Shown: positions 9,306 to 22,942 of the stretch, in pieces
Numbering within the stretch: the first letter of the stretch is position 1
Layout: each line of letters starts with the position of its first letter
Assembly: GCF_007990245.1 (NCBI RefSeq)
Contig: NZ_BJWG01000001.1
Location: forward strand, 124,001 to 188,000
DNA length: 64,000 nucleotides
Direction of reading: 5' to 3'
From: Cellulomonas composti
Lineage (GTDB): Bacteria; Actinomycetota; Actinomycetes; Actinomycetales; Cellulomonadaceae
Notes under the pieces: generated by a model
What the model was told of the DNA's origin: nothing
The model's database searches: none
Seen by the model: only the letters and a program-made list of their open reading frames with translations
Position numbers and translations under genes: made by a program

Positions 9306-9950
9306 ATGTCGACGCCCGATCCGCAGGACCCGCAGGAGCCGCTGCCACCGCAGGAGCCGCAGCAGCCCCAGTCGCCGTACGTCGACCCGCTGTTCGCCGA
9401 GCCGCCGATCACGCCGACGTACGGCGCCCCGACGGAGCCGACGTCCGGCACCTACGGCCAGCCGCCGGTCTACGGCACGCCGCCCGCGTACGACACGCCC
9501 CTCGCGTACGAGCAGCCGTCCGCGTACGGCCAGCCCCCGGCGTACGGCCAGCCTCCCGCGTACGGGCAACCGCCTGCGTACGGGCAGCCGCCTGCGTACG
9601 GCCAGCCCCCGGCGTACGGCCAGGCCGGCGCCTACGGTCCGCCTGGCTACGGCGCCGGCCCGTACGCGCCCTACGGCCCGCCGACCAAGAACGGCGCCGG
9701 CACCGCGTCGCTCGTCCTCGGGATCGTCGGCCTGGTCGTCAACTGCATGTGCTTCCTGGGACTCGCAGCGTCGATCGTCGCGATCGTGCTCGGCAACCGG
9801 AGCCGGCGGTACGCGGCGCAGGGTCTGGCCACGAACGGGGGCCTGGGTACCGCGGGCATCGTGCTCGGCTGGATCGGCGTCGTGCTCGCGATCATCAGCG
9901 GGATCGCGCTGGCCTCGAACGGCACCTTCACCACGGGCACGGGCGGATGA
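9306..9950 (+). CDS. DUF4190 membrane protein with Pro/Tyr-rich repeats
   Basis: 214 residues. The first 125 or so are a soluble Pro-, Gln- and Tyr-rich arm with about seven copies of an PAYGQP unit; the rest is a DUF4190 domain with two helices (near 133-155 and 178-200) around a charged GNRSRRYAAQG loop. Repeats of this kind, cytoplasmic and PxxY-like, are common in actinobacterial membrane proteins and may serve as interaction arms. Function unknown. GGAG lies 10 bp before the ATG. A related protein (10519-11007) lies two genes on. Confidence 0.8.
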   Translation: MSTPDPQDPQEPLPPQEPQQPQSPYVDPLFAEPPITPTYGAPTEPTSGTYGQPPVYGTPPAYDTPLAYEQPSAYGQPPAYGQPPAYGQPPAYGQPPAYGQPPAYGQAGAYGPPGYGAGPYAPYGPPTKNGAGTASLVLGIVGLVVNCMCFLGLAASIVAIVLGNRSRRYAAQGLATNGGLGTAGIVLGWIGVVLAIISGIALASNGTFTTGTGG

Positions 9951-10403
9951 GTGAGCGCGACCAGGGCGGGCTCGGCACCTGAGGCCGAGGTGCACGGACC
10001 GGTGACGTCGAGGTCACCGGCCTGGCGCACGCCCGCGGCGATCGGCGTCGCGGTGGGCGCCGCCGCGCTCGTCGTCGCGCTGCACGACCCGCACCAGCAG
10101 GGCAGCTACGGCTTCTGCCCGATGCTCGCGCTGACCGGCTGGTGGTGCCCCGCGTGCGGTGGATTGCGCGCGACGCACGACCTGCTGCACGGCGACGTCG
10201 CCGGGGCCTGGGGGATGAACGCGCTCTGGGTCGTGCTCGCGCCGGTGCTGGTGGTGCTGTGGGTGGTGTGGCTCGTGCGCGCGCTGCGCGGTCGGCCCGG
10301 ACCCGCACTGCGTCCGTGGGCATGGTGGGGGCTGCTCGTGCTCGTCGTGGCGTTCGGCGTGCTGCGCAACGTGCCGGCGCTCGCACCCTGGCTCGCGCCG
10401 TGA
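9951..10403 (+). CDS. DUF2752 membrane protein
   Basis: 150 residues beginning with a GTG directly after the stop of the DUF4190 gene. The DUF2752 signature is clear: CPMLALTGWWCPACGG followed by RATHDLLHGD, with three membrane helices. The CxxC pair could bind metal or form a disulfide, but no function is established for the family. It sits between two DUF4190 paralogues, so the three may act together in the envelope. Confidence 0.85.
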   Translation: MSATRAGSAPEAEVHGPVTSRSPAWRTPAAIGVAVGAAALVVALHDPHQQGSYGFCPMLALTGWWCPACGGLRATHDLLHGDVAGAWGMNALWVVLAPVLVVLWVVWLVRALRGRPGPALRPWAWWGLLVLVVAFGVLRNVPALAPWLAP

Positions 10404-10461
10404 CCGAGGGCCGCGCGCGCGGTCGGCGGTGGACGTCCACCCGCGCGGCGGTCGACAGCCC

Positions 10462-10467
10462 TACGAT
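10462..10467 (+). promoter_or_regulatory. Candidate -10 box for the second DUF4190 gene
   Basis: TACGAT fits the TAnnnT pattern and lies 51 bp before the ATG at 10519 in the 115-bp gap after the DUF2752 gene. No convincing -35 box. Confidence 0.3.
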
Positions 10468-10518
10468 CTCGACGACGGCCCCGGGGAGCTGGGCCGCGAC
10501 AGCAGCGAGGAGAGCGCG

Positions 10519-11007
10519 ATGAGCACGCCGGACGACCCGTCGCAGGGACAGCCGCAGGGACAGCCGCAGGAACCTGGCGCCACGCCGCCCCCGTACGGCA
10601 CCCAGCCACCCGCCTACGGTGCCGAGCCGCCTGCCTACGGTGCCCAGCCGTCGGCCTACGGCAGCGCGCCCGCGTACGGGGCACCGCCCGCCTACGGCGC
10701 CGCACCCGTCTACGGGGGCAGCCAGTACGGCCTCCAGAACTACGCCAAGAACAGCCTGGGCGTGTGGTCGCTGGTGCTCGGCATCCTCAGCATCGTGATG
10801 TGCGGCCTGTTCACCGGCATCCCCGCGATCATCGTCGGCAACAACGCCAAGAAGGCGGTCGCGGCGGGCGAGGCCAACAACCTGGGCACCGCGCAGGGTG
10901 GTGTGATCACCGGCTGGATCGGGACCGCGCTCTCGCTGCTCGGCATCGTGCTGTGGGTCGTCCTCCTCGCCTTCGGGCTCGCGGCGGGCACGACCACCTC
11001 GCCCTGA
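10519..11007 (+). CDS. DUF4190 membrane protein, second paralogue
   Basis: 162 residues, smaller paralogue of the protein at 9306-9950. About 70 residues of PAYG-type repeats precede a DUF4190 domain with two helices (near 80-105 and 130-155) and the same kind of charged loop (GNNAKKAVAAGEANN). GAGGAGAG just before the ATG is a strong ribosome site and excludes the longer in-frame start at 10429. A strong hairpin follows the stop, so this is the end of a transcription unit. Confidence 0.8.
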   Translation: MSTPDDPSQGQPQGQPQEPGATPPPYGTQPPAYGAEPPAYGAQPSAYGSAPAYGAPPAYGAAPVYGGSQYGLQNYAKNSLGVWSLVLGILSIVMCGLFTGIPAIIVGNNAKKAVAAGEANNLGTAQGGVITGWIGTALSLLGIVLWVVLLAFGLAAGTTTSP

Positions 11008-11032
11008 CCGCCCCGACCCGCATCAGCTCGGT

Positions 11033-11068
11033 CGCTGCCCGCCACGGATTCCACCGTGGCGGGCAGCG
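11033..11068 (+). terminator. Hairpin terminator after the DUF4190 gene
   Basis: A perfect 15-bp stem (CGCTGCCCGCCACGG and its complement) with a 6-nt loop begins 25 bp after the stop codon. A short TTCGTTG follows. It separates the hisI-trpE unit from trpC. Confidence 0.8.
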
Positions 11069-11134
11069 TTCGTTGCGCACGGCGACGAACGCTGCAGGCA
11101 GGGGCCGGTCCGTGCGGTGTCCCGAGGGGCGGGC

Positions 11135-11150
11135 TGTGGTCCGGGTCACC
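11135..11150 (+). promoter_or_regulatory. CRP/GlxR-like palindrome upstream of trpC
   Basis: TGTGG-N6-TCACC differs from the CRP/GlxR consensus TGTGA-N6-TCACA by one base in each half. It lies about 100 bp before trpC and just ahead of a TACCAT hexamer (11163-11168) that may be the -10 box. A related, better palindrome precedes gltB. Confidence 0.35.
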
Positions 11151-11249
11151 TCGGGGCGCCCGTACCATGGCCGGTGAGACGACTCCCCGGACTCCAGGCG
11201 CTTGCGCTCGGTGCGGACCGGGCCGATCGGTGGATGGGGTGAGGCTGCG

Positions 11250-12062
11250 ATGACCGTGCTCGACGAGATCGTCGCTGGTGTCAGGCAGGACCTCGCGGTG
11301 CGGGAGGCGGCAACTCCGCTCGCAGCCGTCAAGGAGCTCGCGGCACGTCGGCCGTCGGCGATCGAGTGCGTCAACCGGCTGCGCGTCGAGGACGCGGTGA
11401 CGGTGATCGCGGAGGTGAAGCGGTCGAGCCCGAGCAAGGGCGACCTCGCCCCGATCTCGGACCCGGCGGCGCTCGCCGCGGAGTACGAGAAGGGCGGCGC
11501 GGCCGTCATCTCGGTGCTCACGGAGCAGCGGCGCTTCAACGGGTCGCTCGCCGATCTGGACGCGGTGCGTGCGCGGGTGGACATCCCCGTGCTGCGCAAG
11601 GACTTCGTCGTCACGCCGTACCAGGTGTGGGAGGCCCGCGCGCACGGCGCGGACCTGTGCCTGCTGATCGTCGCGGCGCTCGAGCAGACGGTCCTCGAGT
11701 CGCTCGTCGACCGGGTGCACTCGCTCGGCATGACGGCCCTCGTCGAGGTGCACGACGCGCAGGAGGTGGCCCGCGCGGTCGGTGCGGGCGCCCGCGTCAT
11801 CGGCGTGAACGCGCGCAACCTCAAGACGCTCGAGGTGGACCGCGGCACGTTCGCCAAGGTCGCGCCGTCGATCCCCGCCGGGATCGTCAAGATCGCGGAG
11901 TCGGGCGTGCGCGGACCGCACGACGTCATGGACTACGCGCGCGCCGGCGCGGACGCCGTGCTCGTCGGCGAGGCGCTGGTCACGGACGACGCGCCGCGCG
12001 AGTCGGTCGCCGACCTCGTCGCGGCCGGCGCCCATCCGTCGCTGCGGGCGGTGCGCCAGTGA
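11250..12062 (+). CDS. trpC: Indole-3-glycerol phosphate synthase
   Basis: Closes the indole ring from carboxyphenylamino-deoxyribulose phosphate; fourth step of the Trp pathway. 270 residues, normal for a monofunctional TrpC. The (beta/alpha)8 barrel shows the catalytic [31 protein letters not shown] and IAESGVRG motifs. The ATG at 11250 follows GGGGTGAGG; the longer GTG start at 11202 lacks a ribosome site. The stop overlaps the trpB GTG. An upstream 28-codon ORF (from ATG 11167) ends on the trpC start codon as ATGA. Confidence 0.97.
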   Translation: MTVLDEIVAGVRQDLAVREAATPLAAVKELAARRPSAIECVNRLRVEDAVTVIAEVKRSSPSKGDLAPISDPAALAAEYEKGGAAVISVLTEQRRFNGSLADLDAVRARVDIPVLRKDFVVTPYQVWEARAHGADLCLLIVAALEQTVLESLVDRVHSLGMTALVEVHDAQEVARAVGAGARVIGVNARNLKTLEVDRGTFAKVAPSIPAGIVKIAESGVRGPHDVMDYARAGADAVLVGEALVTDDAPRESVADLVAAGAHPSLRAVRQ

Positions 12063-13348
12063 GCGGACGACCCACCGTGCCCGGCCAGCAGGCCGCGGGC
12101 GGTTCCCTCGCCGCGCACGTCGGCCCCTACTGGGGCGACTTCGGCGGTCGCTTCGTGCCCGAGGCGCTCGTCGCGGCGCTCGACGAGCTCGACACGGCCT
12201 ACCACAAGGCACTGACGGACCCGGGCTTCGGCGCCGAGCTCGCGCGGCTGCACCGGACGTACACGGGCCGCCCGAGCCCGCTGACCGAGGTGCCGCGGTT
12301 CGCGGCGCACGTCGGCGAGGGCGTGCGGGTGTTCCTCAAGCGCGAGGACCTCAACCACACCGGCTCGCACAAGATCAACAACGTGCTGGGACAGGCGCTG
12401 CTCGTGAAGCGGCTCGGCAAGAAGCGCGTGATCGCGGAGACGGGCGCGGGCCAGCACGGTGTCGCGACCGCGACGGCTGCGGCGCTGCTCGACCTCGAGT
12501 GCACGGTGTACATGGGCGAGGAGGACACCCGCCGCCAGGCCCTCAACGTCGCCCGGATGCGGCTGCTCGGTGCCGAGGTCATCCCGGTGACGATCGGCAC
12601 GCGCACGCTCAAGGACGCGATCAACGAGGCGCTGCGCGACTGGGTCGCCAACGTCGAGACGACGCACTACCTGCTCGGGACGGTCACCGGACCGCACCCG
12701 TTCCCCGAGATGGTCCGTGACTTCCACAAGGTGATCGGCGAGGAGGCGCGCGCGCAGCTGTTCGCCGAGATCGGCCGGCTGCCCGACGCGGTCGCCGCGT
12801 GCGTGGGTGGCGGGTCGAACGCGATGGGCATCTTCAACGCGTTCCTCGACGAGCCGGACGTGCGGCTGTTCGGCTTCGAGGCCGGCGGACGCGGCAGCGG
12901 GCTCGGCGAGCACGCCGCGCGGTTCTCGGGCGGCGCGCCGGGCGTGCTGCACGGTGCGCGCAGCTACCTGCTGCAGGACGAGGACGGCCAGACCGTGCCG
13001 AGCCACTCGGTGTCGGCGGGACTGGACTACCCGAGCGTCGGCCCGGAGCACTCCTGGCTGCACGACCTCGGCCGCGCGACGTACCTGCCGGTCAGCGACG
13101 TCGAGGCGATGGACGCGTTCCGGCTGCTGTGCCGCACCGAGGGAATCATCCCCGCGATCGAGTCGGCGCACGCGCTGGCGGGCGCGATCCAGATCGGCCC
13201 GCAGGCGCGCGAGTGGTCCGACGAGCCGGTGATCCTCGTGAACCTGTCGGGTCGCGGGGACAAGGACGTCGCCACGGCCGCGGCCTGGTTCGGCCTGCTC
13301 GACGAGCCCGACGAGCACGAGCAGCACGACGAGGGAGCACCCGCATGA
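12059..13348 (+). CDS. trpB: Tryptophan synthase beta chain
   Basis: Joins indole (channelled from TrpA) and serine to tryptophan using pyridoxal phosphate. 429 residues. The PLP lysine lies in [10 protein letters not shown] (near residue 106); the substrate loop AETGAGQHG and the phosphate-binding GGGSNAMG follow. The C-terminus has an acidic tail ([12 protein letters not shown]). The GTG at 12059 overlaps the trpC stop by four bases and the stop overlaps the trpA ATG, so trpCBA is tightly coupled. Confidence 0.98.
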   Translation: MSGRPTVPGQQAAGGSLAAHVGPYWGDFGGRFVPEALVAALDELDTAYHKALTDPGFGAELARLHRTYTGRPSPLTEVPRFAAHVGEGVRVFLKREDLNHTGSHKINNVLGQALLVKRLGKKRVIAETGAGQHGVATATAAALLDLECTVYMGEEDTRRQALNVARMRLLGAEVIPVTIGTRTLKDAINEALRDWVANVETTHYLLGTVTGPHPFPEMVRDFHKVIGEEARAQLFAEIGRLPDAVAACVGGGSNAMGIFNAFLDEPDVRLFGFEAGGRGSGLGEHAARFSGGAPGVLHGARSYLLQDEDGQTVPSHSVSAGLDYPSVGPEHSWLHDLGRATYLPVSDVEAMDAFRLLCRTEGIIPAIESAHALAGAIQIGPQAREWSDEPVILVNLSGRGDKDVATAAAWFGLLDEPDEHEQHDEGAPA

Positions 13349-14175
13349 GCGTCACGGTCGCATCGCAGACCGGTGCGCTGCTCGACGACCTGCGCGCGCA
13401 GGGCCGCTCGGCGCTGATCGGGTACCTGCCGGTGGGCTACCCGACCGTGCCGGGTTCGATCGACGCGGTGCGCGCGATGGTCGACGCGGGGGTCGACGTC
13501 GTCGAGCTCGGCATGCCGTACACCGACCCGGTGATGGACGGCCCGATCATCCAGCGCGCGGCGGACGCGGCGCTGCGCGGCGGCACGCGCACACGCGACG
13601 TGCTCACGGCGGTGGAGCAGATCGCGGCCACGGGCACGCCGGTGCTGGTGATGACGTACTGGAACCTCGTGCTGCGCTACGGCGTGGACGCGTACGCGCG
13701 CGACCTCGCCGCGGCCGGCGGCGCGGGGATGATCACCCCGGACCTCGTGCCCGACGAGGGTGCGGACTGGATCGCGGCGTCGGACGCGCACGGGTTGGAC
13801 CGCGTCTTCCTCGTCGCGCCGAGCTCGACCCCGGAGCGGCTGGCCTCCACGGCAGCGGCGTGCCGGGGCTTCGTCTACGCGGCGTCGACCATGGGCGTGA
13901 CCGGTGAGCGGGCGACGGTCGGCGAACGCGCCGAGCAGCTCGTCGCGGACACCCGTGCGGCGGGCGCGGCGCGCGTGTGCGTCGGTGTCGGCGTCTCGAC
14001 CGCCGAGCAGGCCGAGCGCGTCGCGGGCTACGCGGACGGCGTGATCGTCGGATCGGCGCTCGTGCGCACCCTCGTCGACGCACCCGACGAGCCGACGGGA
14101 CGGGCCAGGCTCGCCGCGCTGACGGCCGACCTGGCCGCGGGTGTGCGCCGTGCGCCCCATCGGACGGGTTCGTGA
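13345..14175 (+). CDS. trpA: Tryptophan synthase alpha chain
   Basis: Splits indole-3-glycerol phosphate to indole and glyceraldehyde 3-phosphate and passes indole to TrpB. 276 residues. The catalytic Glu and Asp are in [17 protein letters not shown] (near residues 53-69); phosphate-binding loops MGVTGERA and the GVGVSTAEQ and [10 protein letters not shown] motifs follow. Coupled to trpB upstream and to lgt downstream (GTG of lgt overlaps the stop). Confidence 0.97.
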   Translation: MSVTVASQTGALLDDLRAQGRSALIGYLPVGYPTVPGSIDAVRAMVDAGVDVVELGMPYTDPVMDGPIIQRAADAALRGGTRTRDVLTAVEQIAATGTPVLVMTYWNLVLRYGVDAYARDLAAAGGAGMITPDLVPDEGADWIAASDAHGLDRVFLVAPSSTPERLASTAAACRGFVYAASTMGVTGERATVGERAEQLVADTRAAGAARVCVGVGVSTAEQAERVAGYADGVIVGSALVRTLVDAPDEPTGRARLAALTADLAAGVRRAPHRTGS

Positions 14176-15137
14176 GCGGGCCGGTGCACGCCGCGCTCGT
14201 CGCGGCGATCCCCAGCCCCCCGCAGAGCGTGTGGCACGTGGGTCCGTTGCCGCTGCGCGCGTACGCGCTCGCGATCCTCGTCGGGATCCTCGCGGCGGTC
14301 TGGATCGGGCGTCGGCGGTACGCGGAGCGCGGGGGAGACCCCGACACGGTCGTCGAGATCGCGTTCTGGGCGGTGCCCTTCGGCATCGTCGGCGGCCGGC
14401 TCTACCACCTGATCACGTCCCCGGACGCGTACTTCGGCGCGGGCGGGCACCCGTGGCGCGCGTTCGCGATCTGGGAGGGCGGCCTCGGCATCTGGGGCGC
14501 GGTCGCGCTCGGCGGGCTCGGCGCGTGGATCGGCGCCCGGCGCCAGGGGGTGCGCCTGGCACCGTTCGCGGACTCGGTCGCGCCCGGCCTGTTCGTCGCG
14601 CAGGCGCTGGGTCGGCTCGGCAACTGGTTCAACCAGGAGCTGTTCGGCGGTCCGACGACGCTGCCCTGGGGGCTGCGCGTCGACGACGACGTCGCGCAGG
14701 AGGCGGGCTACCCGCCGGGCACGCTGTTCCACCCGACGTTCCTGTACGAGATGCTCTGGAACCTCGGCGGTGCGGCGATCCTGGTGTGGGCGGACCGCCG
14801 GTTCAGGCTCGGCTACGGCCGCGTGTTCTGGCTGTACGTGATGATCTACACCAGTGGCCGGCTGTGGATCGAGATGGTGCGGATCGACCCCGCGCACGGC
14901 TTCCTGGGACTGCGGATCAACGTCTGGACGTCGATCCTGCTCTTCCTGGGCGCGCTGGTAGCGTTCGTCATAGTCGGGCGTCGGCATCCAGGACGCGAGA
15001 CGACCCTCCTGCTGGAACCCCCCACGCAGCAGGAGGACGACCAGACGGACGAGGGCGCTCACGTGGCGCCCGAGGTCGAGGTCGACGAGAACGAAGAGCA
15101 GGACGAGGACGACGCGGCCGATCCGGCCCGCCCCTGA
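14172..15137 (+). CDS. lgt: Prolipoprotein diacylglyceryl transferase
   Basis: Moves a diacylglyceryl group from phosphatidylglycerol to the lipobox Cys of prelipoproteins, in the cytoplasmic membrane. 321 residues with about seven helices. The Lgt signature is LGRLGNWFNQELFGGPT (near residues 150-167), with VGGRLYHLI and the late GRLWIEMVRID motif. The acidic C-terminal tail (about 45 residues, Glu/Asp-rich) is typical of actinobacterial Lgt. Starts at a GTG overlapping trpA; the trpA-lgt order is common in Micrococcales. The lipoprotein at 49234 would be one of its substrates. Confidence 0.96.
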   Translation: MSGPVHAALVAAIPSPPQSVWHVGPLPLRAYALAILVGILAAVWIGRRRYAERGGDPDTVVEIAFWAVPFGIVGGRLYHLITSPDAYFGAGGHPWRAFAIWEGGLGIWGAVALGGLGAWIGARRQGVRLAPFADSVAPGLFVAQALGRLGNWFNQELFGGPTTLPWGLRVDDDVAQEAGYPPGTLFHPTFLYEMLWNLGGAAILVWADRRFRLGYGRVFWLYVMIYTSGRLWIEMVRIDPAHGFLGLRINVWTSILLFLGALVAFVIVGRRHPGRETTLLLEPPTQQEDDQTDEGAHVAPEVEVDENEEQDEDDAADPARP

Positions 15138-15173
15138 GGCGGACCCCGCGGTCGAAGCGTCCGTGATCCGGGG

Positions 15174-15189
15174 TGTGACCCGGGTCACT
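15174..15189 (+). promoter_or_regulatory. CRP/GlxR-like palindrome upstream of gltB
   Basis: TGTGA-N6-TCACT, one base from the CRP/GlxR consensus, built around the perfect 14-bp palindrome GTGACCCGGGTCAC. It is centred about 135 bp before gltB and 45 bp before a TATCGT hexamer that may be the -10 box (15225-15230). A CRP-family protein controlling glutamate synthase is plausible but unproven. Confidence 0.5.
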
Positions 15190-15316
15190 GCGGAGCCGAT
15201 GCCGATCCCCGTGCGAACGGGCGGTATCGTCGCCGCACACCAGGGCCGACGACGTCCCGATCCCCCCGAGTACGTGAGGGTGCCCCTGCCCCAGGGGTGC
15301 CGTGAGGACGGTGAAG

Positions 15317-19859
<4,543 letters not shown>

Positions 19860-19867
<8 letters not shown>

Positions 19868-21341
19868 CCACCGCGGCTTCTTGAAGGTGCGGGACCGTGA
19901 GCTCCCGCCGAACCGGCCCGTCGAGGTTCGACTGCGTGACTGGAAGGACGTGCACGCGCACCTCGAGGCGGGTCAGCCGTTCCTCAAGGAGCAGGCCGGC
20001 CGCTGCATGGACTGCGGCGTGCCCTTCTGCCACAACGGCTGCCCCCTGGGCAACCTGATCCCCGAGTGGAACGACCTCGTGTGGCGCGGGCAGTGGGCGG
20101 ACGCGAGCGAGCGCCTGCACGCGACGAACAACTTCCCGGAGTTCACCGGCCGGATCTGCCCGGCGCCGTGCGAGTCCTCCTGCGTGCTGGGCATCAACCA
20201 GCCGCCCGTGACGATCAAGAACGTCGAGGTCTCGATCATCGACGAGGCGTTCGACCGTGGCCTGATCGTGCCGCAGGTGCCGCAGCGGCTCACGGGCCAC
20301 ACGGTCGCCGTCGTCGGCTCCGGCCCGGCCGGTCTGGCCGCGGCCCAGCAGCTCACGCGCGCGGGTCACACCGTCGCGGTCTACGAGCGGGACGACGCGA
20401 TCGGCGGCCTGCTGCGTTACGGCGTGCCGGACTTCAAGCTCGAGAAGCGGCACATCGACCGTCGGCTGATCCAGATGGAGGCCGAGGGCACCCGCTTCCG
20501 CCCGGGCGTCGAGATCGGGCGCGACATCACGTGGGCCCAGCTCGAGGCGCGCTACGACGCGATCGTCGTCGCGACCGGGGCGACCGTGCCGCGCGAGCTG
20601 CGCGTACCGGGGACGGCGCTGGACGGCGTGCACTTCGCGATGGACTACCTGCACCCGGCGAACGCCGAGGCGGCCGGCAAGGACCCGAGCGCCCTGGGCC
20701 TGACGCCCATCTCGGCGCAGGGCAAGCACGTCGTGATCATCGGCGGTGGCGACACCGGCTCTGACTGCCTCGGCACGGCACTGCGCCAGGGGGCGGCGTC
20801 GGTGACGACGCTCGCGATCGGCCGCATGCCCCCGACGGAGCGGCCGGCCGGCCAGCCCTGGCCCACCGACCCGATCGTGTTCGAGGTCTCGTCGTCGCAC
20901 GAGGAGGGCGGGCAGCGCGAGTACCTCGCCTCGACGGTCGCCTTCCTGCCCGACGAGGATGGTGAGCGCGTCGCGTGGCTCCGGCTGGCGACCACGGAGT
21001 ACCTGCCCGACGGGCGTCGTGTGCCGACCGAGGGCACGGAGCGCGACATCCCGGCCGACCTGGTGCTCGTCGCGATGGGCTTCACCGGTCCCGAGACCGA
21101 GCAGCTGACCGGTCAGATCGGTGTCGAGCTGACCTCCCGCGGCCTCGTCGCGCGCGGGGACGACTTCGCGACCAGTGTCCCCGGCGTGTTCGTCGCCGGC
21201 GACGCCGGTCGTGGCCAGTCACTGGTCGTGTGGGCGATCGCGGAGGGCCGTGCCGCGGCCGCCGGCGTCGACGCGTACCTGTCCGGCTCCTCCGAGCTGC
21301 CCAGCCCGGTGACCGCCACCACGGTGGCGATGCGCCCCTGA
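19860..21341 (+). CDS. gltD: Glutamate synthase small subunit
   Basis: Flavoprotein that takes electrons from NADPH and passes them through Fe-S clusters to GltB. 493 residues. N-terminal cluster-binding cysteines are in [17 protein letters not shown] (near residues 39-55) and [10 protein letters not shown]; the FAD-binding [14 protein letters not shown] is near 155 and the NADPH-binding [14 protein letters not shown] near 295. [14 protein letters not shown] closes the FAD fold. The GTG overlaps the end of gltB by eight bases, so the subunits are coupled. Confidence 0.97.
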
Positions 21342-21414
21342 CGACCCCCGCACTACCGGCGGGCCGGACAGGTCCGACGGGACGTTCGGACCGACCACCC
21401 ACACCCGAAAGGCA

Positions 21415-21420
21415 TAGGCT
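21415..21420 (+). promoter_or_regulatory. -10 box of a leaderless pyk transcript
   Basis: TAGGCT lies 7 nt before the pyk ATG and there is no purine-rich ribosome site in between, so transcription probably starts at or next to the ATG. Confidence 0.6.
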
Positions 21421-21427
21421 CGCCTTC

Positions 21428-22855
21428 ATGCGTAGAGCAAAGATCGTCTGCACCCTCGGCCCTGCGACGGAGACCCTGGACATGATCCAGGCACTCGTCG
21501 ACGCAGGAATGGACGTCGCCCGGATCAACCGCAGCCACGGCGACCCCGCGGAGCACGCGAAGGTGATCGCCAACGTCCGTGCCGCCGCCCAGTCGTCCGG
21601 CCGTTCGGTGGCCGTCCTCGTCGACCTGCAGGGCCCCAAGATCCGCCTCGGCCGCTTCGTCGAGGGCCACCACGAACTCGCGGTCGGTGACACGTTCACC
21701 ATCACGACCGACGACGTCGAGGGCACCAAGGAGCGTGTGTCGACCACGTTCAAGGGCCTCACGGGCGACGTGAGCCCCGGCGACCCGATCCTCATCGACG
21801 ACGGCAAGGTGCTCGTGCGCGTCGTCGAGGTGCAGGGCACCGACGTCATCACGCGCGTCGAGGTTCCCGGCACCGTCTCGAACAACAAGGGCCTCAACCT
21901 GCCCGGCGTCGCCGTCTCCGTGCCCGCGCTCAGCGACAAGGACGAGACCGACCTGCGCTGGGGCCTGGCCCAGGGGTGCGACTTCATCGCGCTGTCGTTC
22001 GTGCGCTCGGCGCAGGACTACGACCGCGTGCGCCAGATCATGGAGGAGGAGGGCCGGGTCGTCCCGGTCATCGCCAAGATCGAGAAGCCGCAGGCCGTCG
22101 AGAACCTGGCCGAGATCATCGCGGCGTTCGACGGCATCATGGTCGCCCGTGGTGACCTGGGCGTCGAGCTGCCGCTCGAGCAGGTGCCGCTCGTGCAGAA
22201 GCGCGCGGTCGAGCTCGCCCGCCGCAACGCGAAGCCGGTCATCGTCGCGACGCAGGTGCTCGAGTCCATGACGACGAACCCGCGCCCGACGCGCGCCGAG
22301 GCGTCCGACTGCGCCAACGCGGTGCTCGACGGTGCGGATGCCGTCATGCTCTCGGGTGAGACGAGCGTCGGCGACTACCCGGTCGAGACCGTGCGCACCA
22401 TGGCGCGGATCATCGAGTCGACCGAGGAGCTGGGCCGCGAGCGCATCGCACCCCTCGGCTCGACCCCCTACACGCGTGGTGGCGTCATCACGCGGGCGGC
22501 GGCCGAGATCGGCGAGACGATCGGCGTGAAGTACCTCGTGACGTTCACGCAGTCGGGGGACTCCGCGCGCCGGATGTCCCGCCTGCGCTCGTCGATCCCG
22601 CTGCTCGCGTTCACGCCGATCACCTCGGTGCGCAACGTGCTGGCGCTGTCGTGGGGCGTGCAGACGTACGAGGTGCCGCAGGTTGCGAGCACCGACGAGA
22701 TGGTGCGCCAGGTCGACCAGACGCTGCGCGCCAACGGCCTCGCCGAGGTGGGGGAGTACGTCGTGGTCGTCTCCGGCGCCCCGGTGGGTGTGGTCGGCTC
22801 GACCAACTCGGTCGTGGTGCACAAGATCGGTGACGAGTCGGACCGCAAGGCCTGA
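21428..22855 (+). CDS. pyk: Pyruvate kinase
   Basis: Last step of glycolysis, phosphoenolpyruvate plus ADP to pyruvate plus ATP. 475 residues. Motifs: KIVCTLGPAT at the start, VDLQGPKIRLG, the catalytic AKIEKPQAVENL with MVARGDLGVELP, and ATQVLESMTTNPRPTRAEASD; the B domain lies between about residues 70 and 165. Met of the usual ATQMLESM is Val here. The start has no ribosome site but a TAGGCT box 7 nt away, so it is read from a leaderless mRNA. A strong hairpin follows. Confidence 0.97.
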   Translation: MRRAKIVCTLGPATETLDMIQALVDAGMDVARINRSHGDPAEHAKVIANVRAAAQSSGRSVAVLVDLQGPKIRLGRFVEGHHELAVGDTFTITTDDVEGTKERVSTTFKGLTGDVSPGDPILIDDGKVLVRVVEVQGTDVITRVEVPGTVSNNKGLNLPGVAVSVPALSDKDETDLRWGLAQGCDFIALSFVRSAQDYDRVRQIMEEEGRVVPVIAKIEKPQAVENLAEIIAAFDGIMVARGDLGVELPLEQVPLVQKRAVELARRNAKPVIVATQVLESMTTNPRPTRAEASDCANAVLDGADAVMLSGETSVGDYPVETVRTMARIIESTEELGRERIAPLGSTPYTRGGVITRAAAEIGETIGVKYLVTFTQSGDSARRMSRLRSSIPLLAFTPITSVRNVLALSWGVQTYEVPQVASTDEMVRQVDQTLRANGLAEVGEYVVVVSGAPVGVVGSTNSVVVHKIGDESDRKA

Positions 22856-22872
22856 CCTGGTCCCAGGATCCA

Positions 22873-22909
22873 CAGAGGGGCTCGACGCCACGTGCGTCGG
22901 GCCCCTCTG
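22873..22909. terminator. Two-way terminator between pyk and the hydrolase gene
   Basis: CAGAGGGG and CCCCTCTG enclose a further CGACGC/GCGTCG stem. It lies between two convergent genes and can serve both strands. Confidence 0.8.
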
Positions 22910-22942
22910 CCGTGTCCGGGCGTCGGGGCGGGGAGAGCAGGC

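Noticed and set aside
11069..11249. Classical trp attenuator before trpC
   Set aside because: No leader peptide with tandem Trp codons and no terminator/antiterminator pair after the box; the only strong hairpin belongs to the preceding gene.
15194..15206. GCCGATGC before gltB as a sigma-28-type promoter
   Set aside because: No TCAA-like sequence lies 15-16 bp upstream.
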